Shown one piece after another: positions 35,519 through 44,351 of a stretch of DNA of 64,000 nucleotides. Source of the DNA: Dehalococcoidales bacterium (GTDB lineage: Bacteria; Chloroflexota; Dehalococcoidia; Dehalococcoidales; UBA5760); the NCBI GenBank assembly GCA_028716225.1, contig JAQUQE010000007.1, forward strand, positions 21,403 through 85,402, in the 5' to 3' direction. A program made the position numbers and the translations under genes. Under the pieces are notes generated by a model. That model saw only the letters and a list, made by a program, of their open reading frames with translations. It did not search any database and was not told the origin of the DNA. The stretch's first letter is position 1. Each line of letters starts with the position of its first letter.

Positions 35519-36444
35519 CGTTTGCCTAATCTTCTGAACCAGATTATCAAGCCGGCGATAACTCCGGCCGCGATGCCGATGCCGATGCCTCCCCAGGCAG
35601 TGGATGCCGGTACGGCTACCCTGATTTCCAGATTACCGTCAGCCTTCTCACTGGCGGCTTTCAAAATAACGGGATAGTCGCCGGCTTCCGTACCCTTGGG
35701 GGGTTTTATCGCAACATCTATCTCCTGGGCAAGACCCGATTCCAGATTATCCAGGCTGCTCGGAGTAAAGGTAACCTCCCATCCCTCCGGTTTTTCTGAT
35801 GATAGGGTAATATTATCCAGTTCTCCGGTCGCCGAGTTGGTTATCAGGATTGACATATGGTTGTCTTCACCGGCGCTCGCCTGGATCCCGGTCTGTTGGG
35901 TGGGGATGGACATACTCAGCGCGTACCTGAGGGGTGATTCGACTACTATTGCCTTAAGGTCAATGCTGTCCTTTAGGTCGTCCGAAGCTACCTCAAAGGT
36001 GAAGTCGTACTCACCCGGTTCGGGTAGAGTATCTATCGGCCAGACTTGAACGATGAGCTGTTCAGTCATGTTCAGTGGTTCCGGGTCGAAGGCCGATATC
36101 GCGCTCTCCGGGGTGGTTGACTTTGGTGTACCGTTCCATCCCGGCGGCATGGTGAGATTAAGGTCGAAAGTCCTGCGTTCCTTAATCCGGTAATCAACGG
36201 TAATCTCAAAATTATAGCTGGTGCCGGCCGTGTTTTCCAGGACGGGGTATTGGGCGGAGAGTTCTATGCGTTCCTGGGGGGTGGTCTGCTCCTCGGCAGG
36301 TTGCTCCTCGTTTGGCGGTAGCGTGTAGGAGTTACTGGCGTTTTCCTGGGCGGCGAGGGCGACATGGCTTCCCAATAAGCCACCGAGCACTGTACAGAGT
36401 GAAGCTAGGCAAAGAAGATAGCGAACTCTCCTAAATCTAATCAT
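35515..36444 (-). CDS. secreted, membrane-anchored NEW3/NPCBM-associated domain protein
   Basis: The 309-residue product has a signal helix (about 8-32, ending VALAAQ), an acidic Gln/Pro linker, beta-rich repeats of the NEW3 (alpha-galactosidase NPCBM-associated) type at about 60-160 and 180-275 with MPPGWNGTP and KPEGWEVTFTPSS, and a C-terminal helix with RRLGKR. First gene of the ABC operon, so it probably works with this transporter outside the membrane. Confidence 0.8.
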   Translation of the reverse strand: MIRFRRVRYLLCLASLCTVLGGLLGSHVALAAQENASNSYTLPPNEEQPAEEQTTPQERIELSAQYPVLENTAGTSYNFEITVDYRIKERRTFDLNLTMPPGWNGTPKSTTPESAISAFDPEPLNMTEQLIVQVWPIDTLPEPGEYDFTFEVASDDLKDSIDLKAIVVESPLRYALSMSIPTQQTGIQASAGEDNHMSILITNSATGELDNITLSSEKPEGWEVTFTPSSLDNLESGLAQEIDVAIKPPKGTEAGDYPVILKAASEKADGNLEIRVAVPASTAWGGIGIGIAAGVIAGLIIWFRRLGKR

Positions 36445-36770
36445 GGCTTATCCCCTCAACAGAGTTATTAGCTTTCCCGTGGACCTACTGATATCTCCCG
36501 GGAAGAATGGGCATTCTTTCTGGCAATTGCGTCTATATCGAATTGCCGTGAAATTTGTTAGATTATAGCCTGTCCAAGGAAATAAATCAAATCTGCCTGT
36601 GTGGGGCTATGGGATGGTTCCCCAAAGTTATTGGTACCTACTAGCCAATTGGGTCTTGTAGCTATTATACTTTGAACGGGAGTTTCATGACCGGTGACCA
36701 CCGTGGATATGGTCCATGTTCTTTGTAGTATCTACCCATCGGCAGTATTAGTACGAACGGGGAGAAAAGT
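36445..36770. promoter_or_regulatory. divergent intergenic region
   Basis: About 325 bases between the ABC operon (minus) and the symporter (plus). It should hold both promoters. It contains a short palindrome-like ACCGGTGACCACCGT near 36690. No gene or clear riboswitch seen. Confidence 0.4.
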
Positions 36771-38141
36771 ATGCTTCAGCTGGCGATTATTGCCGCCTAT
36801 TTCGTGGTTGTGATTGTTATCGGAGTATTGAGCCGGGATAGGGCGAAAGAAGTGGATGATTTCCTGGTTGCCGGTAGAAGGGGGTCTCCTCTGCTCATTA
36901 CCGGCTCTCTGCTGGCCACCATTGTGGGCGGCTCGGCAACTATCGGCATGGCCGGGTTGGGTTTTGCCCGGGGTCTAACCGGGGCCTGGTGGTTGCTGGT
37001 AGGCAGCATCGGGCTGGTGGTCTCCGGGATTTTCTTCGCCGGGAAGGTGAGGGGGTTCGGGCTGTATACTCTTCCCGAGATGGTTGAGAAGCAGTATGAC
37101 AGCCGGGTTGGCCTGGCTGCCTCGTTTCTTATTGTCATTGCTTGGGTAGGTGTTCTCGCCGCTCAGATTATAGCTTCAGGTAAGATACTGGGTATCCTGG
37201 GAGTGGCTGCTCCTGCCCTGTGGATGGTAATCTTTACGGTTGCCTTTGTCGTTTATGCTGTTCTGGGCGGTCAGCAGGCTATCATCCGGACCGATGTCGT
37301 ACAGATAGGGATAGTGCTGGCCGGGATATTCACCTGCCTGGCGCTGGTACTGTCGCGGCTGGGGGGTTGGACCGGGTTGGTCAGCTCCCTGCCCCCGGAG
37401 CGCTTCGCCTTCCCCGTCAGCTCCCAGTTCGGTGGTGGTGACCTCGCCTCATTCCTTCTGCTGGTGGGATTAACCTATCTTGTCGGGCCTGATATCTATT
37501 CCAGGCTGTTCTGTGCCCGGGATACCGGTACAGCCAGGGTATCGGTATTCTGGACTGCTTTGATTATCGTCCCGGTCGCTTTCGCAATTACGGTAATTGG
37601 CATGGGGGCTTCGGCTCTGTTTCCCCAGATTGCTTCCCCGGAACAGGCTTTTCCTGCGGTAGTAACCGGGGTATTACCGCCATTTGCCGGCGGAATCGTG
37701 CTGGCCGCCCTGCTCGGTGCGGTGATGTCTTCGGCTGATACCATCCTCTTCAGTGCCAGTACCATACTGTCTGTGGATATAATCGGTCATTTCCGACCGC
37801 TCACCCGGGAAAAGACCCTTTTCTACTCTCGCTGGATGATTGTAATACTGGGGGTGGTCGCCTTACTGCTGGCCCTGGTTCTAAGAGGGGTGATAAGTGC
37901 TCTCCTTTTTGCCTATACGGTGTATACCGCCGGGCTGATTGTGCCGGTAATCGCCGGCTTCTACCGGGAAAAATTGAAAGTAACTCCCCGGGGAGCGCTG
38001 GCGGCGATTATAGGCGGCGGGTCGGCGGCGCTTGTCAGTGGAATACTTGACATAAAGTATATGGATCTGGGCAGCCTGGCAATCAGCGTCGCGTTGCTTT
38101 TTCTCGTCAGTTATTTCGATAATCGGAGTATAGCGGCTTGA
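36771..38141 (+). CDS. sodium:solute symporter family protein
   Basis: The 456-residue SSS-family protein has about 13 hydrophobic segments. Helix 1 is followed by DDFLVAGRR, GSATIGMAGLGFARG, and a SYTVGPDIYSRLF-like LTYLVGPDIYSRLFCARD. Na+-site-like AAL-L-GAVMSSADTILFSAST is at about 310-335. Transport of an organic solute with Na+ is expected; the substrate is unknown. GGGGAGAAAAGT precedes ATG 36771. The gene stops just before tRNA-Val. Confidence 0.88.
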   Translation: MLQLAIIAAYFVVVIVIGVLSRDRAKEVDDFLVAGRRGSPLLITGSLLATIVGGSATIGMAGLGFARGLTGAWWLLVGSIGLVVSGIFFAGKVRGFGLYTLPEMVEKQYDSRVGLAASFLIVIAWVGVLAAQIIASGKILGILGVAAPALWMVIFTVAFVVYAVLGGQQAIIRTDVVQIGIVLAGIFTCLALVLSRLGGWTGLVSSLPPERFAFPVSSQFGGGDLASFLLLVGLTYLVGPDIYSRLFCARDTGTARVSVFWTALIIVPVAFAITVIGMGASALFPQIASPEQAFPAVVTGVLPPFAGGIVLAALLGAVMSSADTILFSASTILSVDIIGHFRPLTREKTLFYSRWMIVILGVVALLLALVLRGVISALLFAYTVYTAGLIVPVIAGFYREKLKVTPRGALAAIIGGGSAALVSGILDIKYMDLGSLAISVALLFLVSYFDNRSIAA

Positions 38142-38176
38142 CGGCCGATATGCCATCTAGTAGAATTTCTTTTAGT

Positions 38177-38253
38177 GGGCGGTTAGCTCAGCTGGTCAGA
38201 GCGCTGCGTTGACATCGCAGAGGTCACTGGTTCAAGTCCAGTATCGCCCACCA
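38177..38253 (+). tRNA. tRNA-Val(GAC)
   Basis: Full cloverleaf with acceptor GGGCGGT / ATCGCCC, D arm GCTCAGCTGGTCAGAGC, anticodon stem CTGCG/CGCAG around TTGACAT (anticodon GAC), T arm CTGGTTCAAGTCCAG and an encoded CCA. The serine recombinase gene on the other strand ends inside it. Confidence 0.96.
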
Positions 38254-39788
38254 TCGTGTACAATAGGGGGAACCGCAGCTACGTTCTCTGATGTCATGCC
38301 TCTTGAAAGTGGCATGGTATAGTCTATAGTTACCTGATCACCAGTGACCCTTACTTCTTTCACGAAGCTCCGAACAAAAGATTTCCTCTCAGTGATGGAG
38401 CTTTCTCCAAGCAGGTTTTGCAGATCCTCAACGTAAGCCCTGACAGTCTCAGAGTCAGCAAGCTCTACTCGTCTATCGGCTAGGAGTATTTCCAGTTCCC
38501 ACCGGGTTGACTGCAGTTGCTCCTGGCGCTGTCGCAATGCCTGAATACGAGGAGAGAGATCCTGGAGGCTTAGCGTAGTACTAGTCTCAAGAGTATCGTA
38601 GAGTTTGTCAAGACGCCGGCTTACGGTATCGTATTCATATATTACAGACATAAGCCGACTACGGTATTCACCAGCCGCAGAATCCATCTCCTCGTTGACA
38701 AGCCGGGCAAGTTCCCTCAGGTTTTCGTAGGTCAAGATATGTTCCTTGATCCTGGTGATTACCAGTTGTTCGAACTTATCTCTGTTAAGATAGTTTGCCT
38801 GACATGCCCCAGATCCCTTTTTGTTTATGGTACCGCAGACATAGTAGTGGAATTGTCCTCCCTTAGCATCCTGTCCCACTAGAGCCTTACCACAGTGACC
38901 GCATTTAGCCAGGCCACTGAGCAGGTAGCTGCTGGTAACCCGCTTGGGATGTACCCTGGCAAACGCCCTATCCTGAAGGAGAGCGTTGGCCTGCTGGAAC
39001 GTGCCTTGATCAACAATACTTGGCCAAGCCTTTTCCACTATTATTGGGGGTAGGCTTCGGTTGCTCTGCTGACCCCAGACCAAGTTACCGAGATATGCCT
39101 CATTGGAGAGTATCTTATGTAGTGTGGTCTTACCCCAGCCTTTACTGCGGGGAGCTGCGATACCGTCTCTGTTGAGCCCCTTGGCAATCTCCACCATCCC
39201 CTTTCCGTCAATGATTTCGTGAAAGATCCGTTTTACGACCTTAGCCTGACCGGGCTCAATCTCCAGGGTGGAGCGCTCTTTCGCTCCGTCTCTTACCTTA
39301 ATCTTCCGATAGCCGTAAGGAGCGTAGCTGGATACGTAAAATCCCCTTGAGGCACTCTCCCGCATCCCTCTGGTTACCTCCTCACCCAGATTAGCCGAGT
39401 AGAATTCATCAAGACTCTCAATCATGGCTTCCAGCAGCCTGCCTGTCGGCGTGTCCTCAAAAGGCTCGTTTATTGAAATAACCTGCACACCTGCCTTACG
39501 CAGCATGGCCTTGAAGAGGATGGAGTCCTCGCGATTGCGGGCAAACCGGGAATACTTCCAGACCAGGATCAGATCGAAGGGCCGATCAGAGCGCCGAGCG
39601 GAGGCAATCATTTCCCGGAAGGAAGGCCGCTGGCTTGTTCTGCCGCTTTCGGCCTCATCAACATATTCCTTAACGATGTAATGGGAATTTCTGGCAGCGT
39701 ATTCACGGAGCGCCTTAAGCTGAGCCGAGATAGAAAGATCGACATCCTGTCGTTCCGAACTAACCCTGGCATACAGACAAGCTTTCAT
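38232..39788 (-). CDS. large serine recombinase
   Basis: The 518-residue integrase has an N-terminal resolvase domain with catalytic Ser in CLYARVSSERQ and YSRFARNRED, the recombinase domain (GMRESASRGFYVSSYAPYGYRK), and a zinc ribbon (CGHCGKAL ... CGTINKKGSGAC). A coiled-coil region (about 365-460) and short C-terminal tail follow. The last seven codons and the stop lie within tRNA-Val, so the crossover probably falls at the gene's 3' end, placing the site at the tRNA. Likely mobilises the adjacent DNA. Confidence 0.9.
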   Translation of the reverse strand: MKACLYARVSSERQDVDLSISAQLKALREYAARNSHYIVKEYVDEAESGRTSQRPSFREMIASARRSDRPFDLILVWKYSRFARNREDSILFKAMLRKAGVQVISINEPFEDTPTGRLLEAMIESLDEFYSANLGEEVTRGMRESASRGFYVSSYAPYGYRKIKVRDGAKERSTLEIEPGQAKVVKRIFHEIIDGKGMVEIAKGLNRDGIAAPRSKGWGKTTLHKILSNEAYLGNLVWGQQSNRSLPPIIVEKAWPSIVDQGTFQQANALLQDRAFARVHPKRVTSSYLLSGLAKCGHCGKALVGQDAKGGQFHYYVCGTINKKGSGACQANYLNRDKFEQLVITRIKEHILTYENLRELARLVNEEMDSAAGEYRSRLMSVIYEYDTVSRRLDKLYDTLETSTTLSLQDLSPRIQALRQRQEQLQSTRWELEILLADRRVELADSETVRAYVEDLQNLLGESSITERKSFVRSFVKEVRVTGDQVTIDYTMPLSRGMTSENVAAVPPIVHDGGRYWT

Positions 39789-39818
39789 TCTATCACCTCC
39801 AGATTTTGATCCATTGTT

Positions 39819-40640
39819 CTAAAGAGGGCAGTACTTACAGTGCCCGGGCACCACACCTCTCATGATTATGGTGGTTAGCTCACTTCTTATCTTCTTCTTG
39901 ATCTCCCGCATCTGACCAAGGAGATCCGATAACTTGTGATAGTCATCCCAGGAAGTGAAAGCATCCTCATATTCAGTAACTACTTTCTTTAGGTCCCCGG
40001 CTACCTCCCCGCTCTGCTTACCCATGTGGAAGGAACCGTACTTTACCTCGCACATACCGTCTTCGCCTTGTATAGCAGAAAAGTCATCGTAAAGGACTAA
40101 ACCGGTTTCGCCTCGCCCACGGCGTTCCATATTAAAAAGAAGGGCTGCCGTTATGCCAGCGACGGCCCCGTCGAGTTGTGTGGCAGGCGCATCTTTCAGT
40201 CTGGAGTCAGCTCTTAATCCTATCTGTAATTTGGATTCCAGTGCCTTCCTTGAGCCTTTAAGACTATTATGTATACTATCCCATCTTGCCAGCAGGTTCC
40301 AGAGGGATATCCGTGGCTGGTGCTGTTTCAACGCTGTCCAGTAGGGATCCTCACGTAAGTCATTCGATACGACTATTCCTTTGTCAACAGTCTTATTGAG
40401 TTTCTGGGCAAAGTTGACTATGCCCCTGTAATGTCGTTCCAGGGTATTACGTAACACCACGGCGCGGGCTTCTTTAGCCTCCCGCTCCATCTTTGCCAGC
40501 TCGATATGCTTTCTGACAGTACGAACATCATAGCCGTCCTTTTTGGCGATCTGGGGCGGCGACTGCCCACCCTCATTACGCCTGACCCATTCCAGTCTTT
40601 TTCCCGCCTCCACTTCGGGTTTCTTGGTTTTCTTTACCAT
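39819..40640 (-). CDS. HTH protein with C-terminal CxxC, recombinase-associated
   Basis: The 273-residue protein lies 30 bases upstream of the recombinase on the same strand, so they are probably co-transcribed. Residues 1-60 carry an HTH (SPPQIAKKDGYDVRTVRKHI); the middle is helical; it ends HCKYCPL. The architecture parallels the element protein at 10078-10635. Possibly a directionality factor or regulator. AGGAGG precedes ATG. Confidence 0.62.
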   Translation of the reverse strand: MVKKTKKPEVEAGKRLEWVRRNEGGQSPPQIAKKDGYDVRTVRKHIELAKMEREAKEARAVVLRNTLERHYRGIVNFAQKLNKTVDKGIVVSNDLREDPYWTALKQHQPRISLWNLLARWDSIHNSLKGSRKALESKLQIGLRADSRLKDAPATQLDGAVAGITAALLFNMERRGRGETGLVLYDDFSAIQGEDGMCEVKYGSFHMGKQSGEVAGDLKKVVTEYEDAFTSWDDYHKLSDLLGQMREIKKKIRSELTTIIMRGVVPGHCKYCPL

Positions 40641-40756
40641 GGTATGTCCTCCTTTGAAGCATAAACTGGTATTTTAGTGATGTTCTATCATGGCTACAGT
40701 TAGTAATCATGAGCTAACGTGTGTTCTTTATCAGTATTCTTCATGTGCCTTAACTA

Positions 40757-40796
40757 TTGACAATATGTACTATATAGCCTGTATATAATATACAGG
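40757..40796 (+). promoter_or_regulatory. promoter overlapped by a perfect palindrome
   Basis: TTGACA (40757-40762) is followed after 17 bases by TGTATA. The 19-bp palindrome CCTGTATAT-A-ATATACAGG (40778-40796) covers the -10 region. This is a strong operator candidate in the divergent region between the HTH/recombinase pair and the plus-strand genes. Confidence 0.55.
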
Positions 40797-40808
40797 ATAA
40801 TATAATCA

Positions 40809-40967
40809 ATGTCAACTGCAAAAAGGCAACCCGACCTGAATTTGAGAGAGGATACTTTCACTGGCGATAGATCACGCATCTTAGCTAGGATCATCGCCAG
40901 AGTGTATTTAGCCAGGAACACGGCAGCCAATGCCAACAGTCAAAAAACCGGAGGGCACAGAAAGTAG
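40809..40967 (+). CDS. 52-residue basic helical protein
   Basis: ATG 40809 lies 20 bases after a TATAAT and has AGGA upstream. The 52-residue frame has a helical, basic stretch (RSRILARIIARVYLARN) and a Lys/Arg-rich end. It sits between the promoter/palindrome and the tyrosine recombinase. A small DNA-binding factor is possible; no family recognised. Confidence 0.45.
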   Translation: MSTAKRQPDLNLREDTFTGDRSRILARIIARVYLARNTAANANSQKTGGHRK

Positions 40968-41023
40968 CATCAGCCAACCTACACGAATCTCCCCAGGTGA
41001 TGAGGAAGGAAATAGAGGCTTAG

Positions 41024-41725
41024 TTGGCAGCAGTAATGAAGACATACCTTGATCCGAAAGAAGTGGAGAAAATGGAGGCAGCGGCCACTAATCAGCGTGA
41101 CCGGTTGCTAATCAGGTTGCTGTTCCACTTGGGCTGCCGGATCTCAGAGGCCCTTGGCATTACTGTTGATGATATCGATCTTGGGCGCGCCACTATTACC
41201 ATTCAGCACCTCAAATACCGGATTGAACTCTCCTGCCCCATCTGTGATACCAGGATTGGTATGCGCCACACCTTCTGCCCACGGTGTGGCGTCCGCGTTG
41301 AGGAAGCAGTGAGAAAGGCCACTGAGCATCGGCGGGTCAGGACCCTGCCAATCGATGAGCATACTTTACAGTTGATCAGTGAATACCTTGCTGCCGGGGG
41401 GCCGGTCATCAAAAACGGCAGGTGGATACTCTTTGGGATCAATAGGCACCGCGGTTGGCAAGTTGTGCATAAATGCGCAGAGAGCGCGGGACTATCTCCT
41501 TTATTAAACCCGGATTCCGGCAGGACGCGTGGCGTTAGCCCGCATCGACTACGAGACGCGTTCGCTACCCACGCCGTCAAAATGGATGACTCAGGCGACG
41601 GGCTGCGGCTTCTTCAGGAACACCTTGGGCATCAGAGCATTGCAACTACCATGAGGTATCGTAAAGTCTCCGGCGAAGAGCACAGGAAGTGGTGTCGACG
41701 ACTATGGGAGCAAAAGGAATCATGA
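41024..41725 (+). CDS. tyrosine recombinase with internal zinc ribbon
   Basis: The 233-residue protein is only a catalytic domain: R39 (GCRISEAL), H174-R177 (HRLRDAF), H203 (LGHQS) and Y212 are all present, so it should be active. The N-terminal core-binding domain is missing. Between beta strands, residues 71-88 carry CPIC and CPRC, a zinc ribbon inserted in the catalytic fold. The start is probably TTG 41024 with AGAGG 5 bases upstream; ATG 41036 is an alternative. Stops by ATGA overlap with the next gene. Confidence 0.8.
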   Translation: MAAVMKTYLDPKEVEKMEAAATNQRDRLLIRLLFHLGCRISEALGITVDDIDLGRATITIQHLKYRIELSCPICDTRIGMRHTFCPRCGVRVEEAVRKATEHRRVRTLPIDEHTLQLISEYLAAGGPVIKNGRWILFGINRHRGWQVVHKCAESAGLSPLLNPDSGRTRGVSPHRLRDAFATHAVKMDDSGDGLRLLQEHLGHQSIATTMRYRKVSGEEHRKWCRRLWEQKES

Positions 41726-42273
41726 CTACACCAGTGAGACCCAAGCGAGGGGGATTTCTGAGGCCATTCGGGTGCGGCTGGTTCATCAGGGAATTCCTCT
41801 TGGGCAACCAACCCTATGGGGCTCCTGCTATCGATCCTCTTATTGGCGCTCCCCAAGCTGATATCTTCTATCACTATAAGACAGCCATCATCCGGGTCAC
41901 TGCCGCCGATAGAGCCACGCGCCAGGAAGAAAAACAGGCACGGCGTGAGAAACGCTCCATCAACCCGGACAACATCGAGCTGTTGATTAGTAAATACCTT
42001 GCCCGGATTCCCTACAAGGGCCACGGATGCCGCTACCATAGCTTCGTAAGCTACTTTTCGACGCTGCGGCGGCTGGGTTGGGTGGAGCCATCGGGTAAAG
42101 AAGAGACATCAGCTTTTCAGGATAATTATCCCTCTGGTCAACCGAGGAGGTATTACCGTCTAACTCCGGCCGGCCAATCAGCCAGTGACACGGCTTGGGC
42201 AAACCCGCATCTTACCCTCTACGGTAGAGGCCATTATTCAGTCAAATGGAAGGGGGCATTTTATGGTCAATAA
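41722..42273 (+). CDS. hypothetical protein coupled to the recombinase
   Basis: The 183-residue protein starts by ATGA overlap with the recombinase stop, AAGGA 4 bases upstream. A charged middle (RQEEKQARREKR) is followed by a winged-helix-like part (YHSFVSYFSTLRRLGWVEP ... RRYYRLTPAG) at about 105-165, suggesting DNA binding. Not assigned to a family. Confidence 0.62.
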   Translation: MTTPVRPKRGGFLRPFGCGWFIREFLLGNQPYGAPAIDPLIGAPQADIFYHYKTAIIRVTAADRATRQEEKQARREKRSINPDNIELLISKYLARIPYKGHGCRYHSFVSYFSTLRRLGWVEPSGKEETSAFQDNYPSGQPRRYYRLTPAGQSASDTAWANPHLTLYGRGHYSVKWKGAFYGQ

Positions 42274-42376
42274 AGGCGGTCAATAAGGTCAAATACCGGT
42301 CGAGTGGTCAATTGAAATCATGACACTCATACTCTTGGTATTTTAAGTAGCACGACTAAGGAGAAAGAGTAAAGAG

Positions 42377-43612
42377 ATGAAAAGTGTTAGCAGGGTAAAA
42401 AGAATGGAAGTAGCCAGCGAGTATCTGCTTGGTAAGAGCTACCGGGAAGTCGAGGGAGAGACCGGCGTGTCCCACGGCAGCATTGTCAACATCGTCAGGG
42501 AGCTTGAAGAAGGCCAGCTTAACATTGAAGGTATCAGCTCAGAGCAGGTGGAAGACCTCCGCAGGCTAGGTGCGGAACTGAAATCCAGCGGGCTCAAACC
42601 GTCACAGGCTATCCACGGTATCAGGTTCTATAGAAGACTGACAGAAATGGGAATAACTCCGGAAGACCTTGACTGCTGGTCTAATCTAGCCGGTGAAATA
42701 CGTGGCACTGATTTCCAACCAAGAGATTTTGTTGCGACAGTAAAAAGACTTACTGATCTTGAGAAGAGCCAGGGGAAGACATTCGAGGAAATGTTTGACG
42801 AGTATCAAAGATGCCAAAGGGAAGCAGAAAAGCTCAGGGAAGAAGTCGGCTTTCTGACAGAGAGTAAGACAGCGCTATCCGAGGCGACGGAACAGATCCA
42901 CAAAGAGTCGGAGGAGCTTATAAAGCAGAAGGATGCCCTGGCCAATCAGGTTGAAGAACAAAGCCGTAAACTAGCGGATGTGAGCTCAACCTTAGCCGAA
43001 GTCGCTAAGGAGAAAACCACTCTGCTTAAAGCAATTGATCGGCTGCAGAGATATCAACGGAAGATCTCCTCGGAGATCGGGGGAAGGGAGGAGGTGCTGA
43101 AGGACCTTAAAGAGACCGGTTTTGCTCAAGAGGACTTACTCAGGCTCAGGGATTTCCTGAAAAGAGTCCGTCACGGCGGTAGTGAGGGTCTTAATGAGGT
43201 CACCGAGGCATTCTTCTCGGCCCTGGCTTCATACAAGGAAATCATCGGTCTTACAAAGCAGCAGGAGCGGTTACTGCAAAAGATCAAGGAGCTTAGCAAG
43301 CAGAAGGATATGCTGGCCGGTTCAATAGACCAGCTGGAGGATAGGAAGGCTAGGCTACTCGGGGAAATTGACGAGAGCGTGGTTACTACTATACGAAAGA
43401 TCGAGCAATCCGGTGAGGAAGCCGCCCTGCGACTGAGTCAGCAGGTAGAGGCACTGAGGAAGCCGCTAGAAGTTTTGCTTACTGACGTACTGGCTGCCGG
43501 CGAAGCGGTGGGGATGATGAATGACATTGTCAAAAAGGGTGAACTAAGCCAGAAGCAGTTTCGTAACTTTATTTCCGAAGTACAAGCGAGGATGAGAGGT
43601 AATACGGGTTGA
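42377..43612 (+). CDS. HTH plus long coiled-coil protein
   Basis: The 411-residue protein has an N-terminal HTH (residues 10-45, SYREVEGETGVSHGSIVNIV) and a helical segment to about 130. Long coiled coils cover about 145-240 and 300-345, and a C-terminal helical domain follows. The layout recalls SMC-like or structural DNA-organising proteins but has no ATPase. It overlaps the next gene by 4 bases (TTGA). Function not recognised. Confidence 0.68.
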   Translation: MKSVSRVKRMEVASEYLLGKSYREVEGETGVSHGSIVNIVRELEEGQLNIEGISSEQVEDLRRLGAELKSSGLKPSQAIHGIRFYRRLTEMGITPEDLDCWSNLAGEIRGTDFQPRDFVATVKRLTDLEKSQGKTFEEMFDEYQRCQREAEKLREEVGFLTESKTALSEATEQIHKESEELIKQKDALANQVEEQSRKLADVSSTLAEVAKEKTTLLKAIDRLQRYQRKISSEIGGREEVLKDLKETGFAQEDLLRLRDFLKRVRHGGSEGLNEVTEAFFSALASYKEIIGLTKQQERLLQKIKELSKQKDMLAGSIDQLEDRKARLLGEIDESVVTTIRKIEQSGEEAALRLSQQVEALRKPLEVLLTDVLAAGEAVGMMNDIVKKGELSQKQFRNFISEVQARMRGNTG

Positions 43613-44181
43613 ACAATGGTTGGGAAGACACTGTTAAAAAAGTAAGCGGGGAACTATGCTACAACAGGACCAAGGCACTGAATACTGCTGGCGATTTTGA
43701 CCTGTTATGCAGGCTGATGGAGGCCTTAAAGATCGATATCATATCGACTGGCCTTGAACGGCAGAGAAAATCCATGGCACGTAATAGAGGCATTACTTTA
43801 ATAGATAGCAATAACCCGATCATCCAGACAAGCATGGCGATAGTAGGGATTGGTAGTGCTATTTGGGGAGGGTTTATTGGTAAGGATGTAGATTCCGCCT
43901 TTAACGCGGGAACAGCAGGTGTAGATGGGCTAATTCAGGGGCTTGGGGAAACCAAATGGTATGTATCTTTGACAAATAACTTAGTAATAGCTCCTCAGGA
44001 TGCGATTAATCAGAACGGGATATGGGTGAGCTTGGAGCGCATCAATGCAGTTCTGGAGCAGCTAAAAAAGCGGGCCATAGCCGGAGAACAGTTGGGGGGC
44101 TTCAGTAATATCATAAACAGGCTGAAGCAGTCATTCAATAGGAAAGTAATGAAGCTATTACCACGTTGTGTAACTGAATAA
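43609..44181 (+). CDS. hypothetical protein, partner of coiled-coil gene
   Basis: The 190-residue product starts at a TTG overlapping the previous stop (TTGA), with GAGGT upstream. It has a helical N-terminus, a glycine-rich hydrophobic segment (about 80-100, MAIVGIGSAIWGGFIGKD) and a helical basic end. Possibly membrane-associated. The overlap implies a functional pair with the coiled-coil protein. Confidence 0.6.
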   Translation: MNNGWEDTVKKVSGELCYNRTKALNTAGDFDLLCRLMEALKIDIISTGLERQRKSMARNRGITLIDSNNPIIQTSMAIVGIGSAIWGGFIGKDVDSAFNAGTAGVDGLIQGLGETKWYVSLTNNLVIAPQDAINQNGIWVSLERINAVLEQLKKRAIAGEQLGGFSNIINRLKQSFNRKVMKLLPRCVTE

Positions 44182-44351
44182 CGATAAGAAAAATGACCGA
44201 TGAAATATTGCCCCGTTCGCGCCTGAGAACGCGTTCCCGAATAATGGCGAATAGGCGTAAGCAAAAATTGGTTGACACTGGATTTATAATTGTATGAGAG
44301 TAGTCTATAGGTGGACAGGACGAATAAATCAAGAGAGGTCGAGATTAATAA

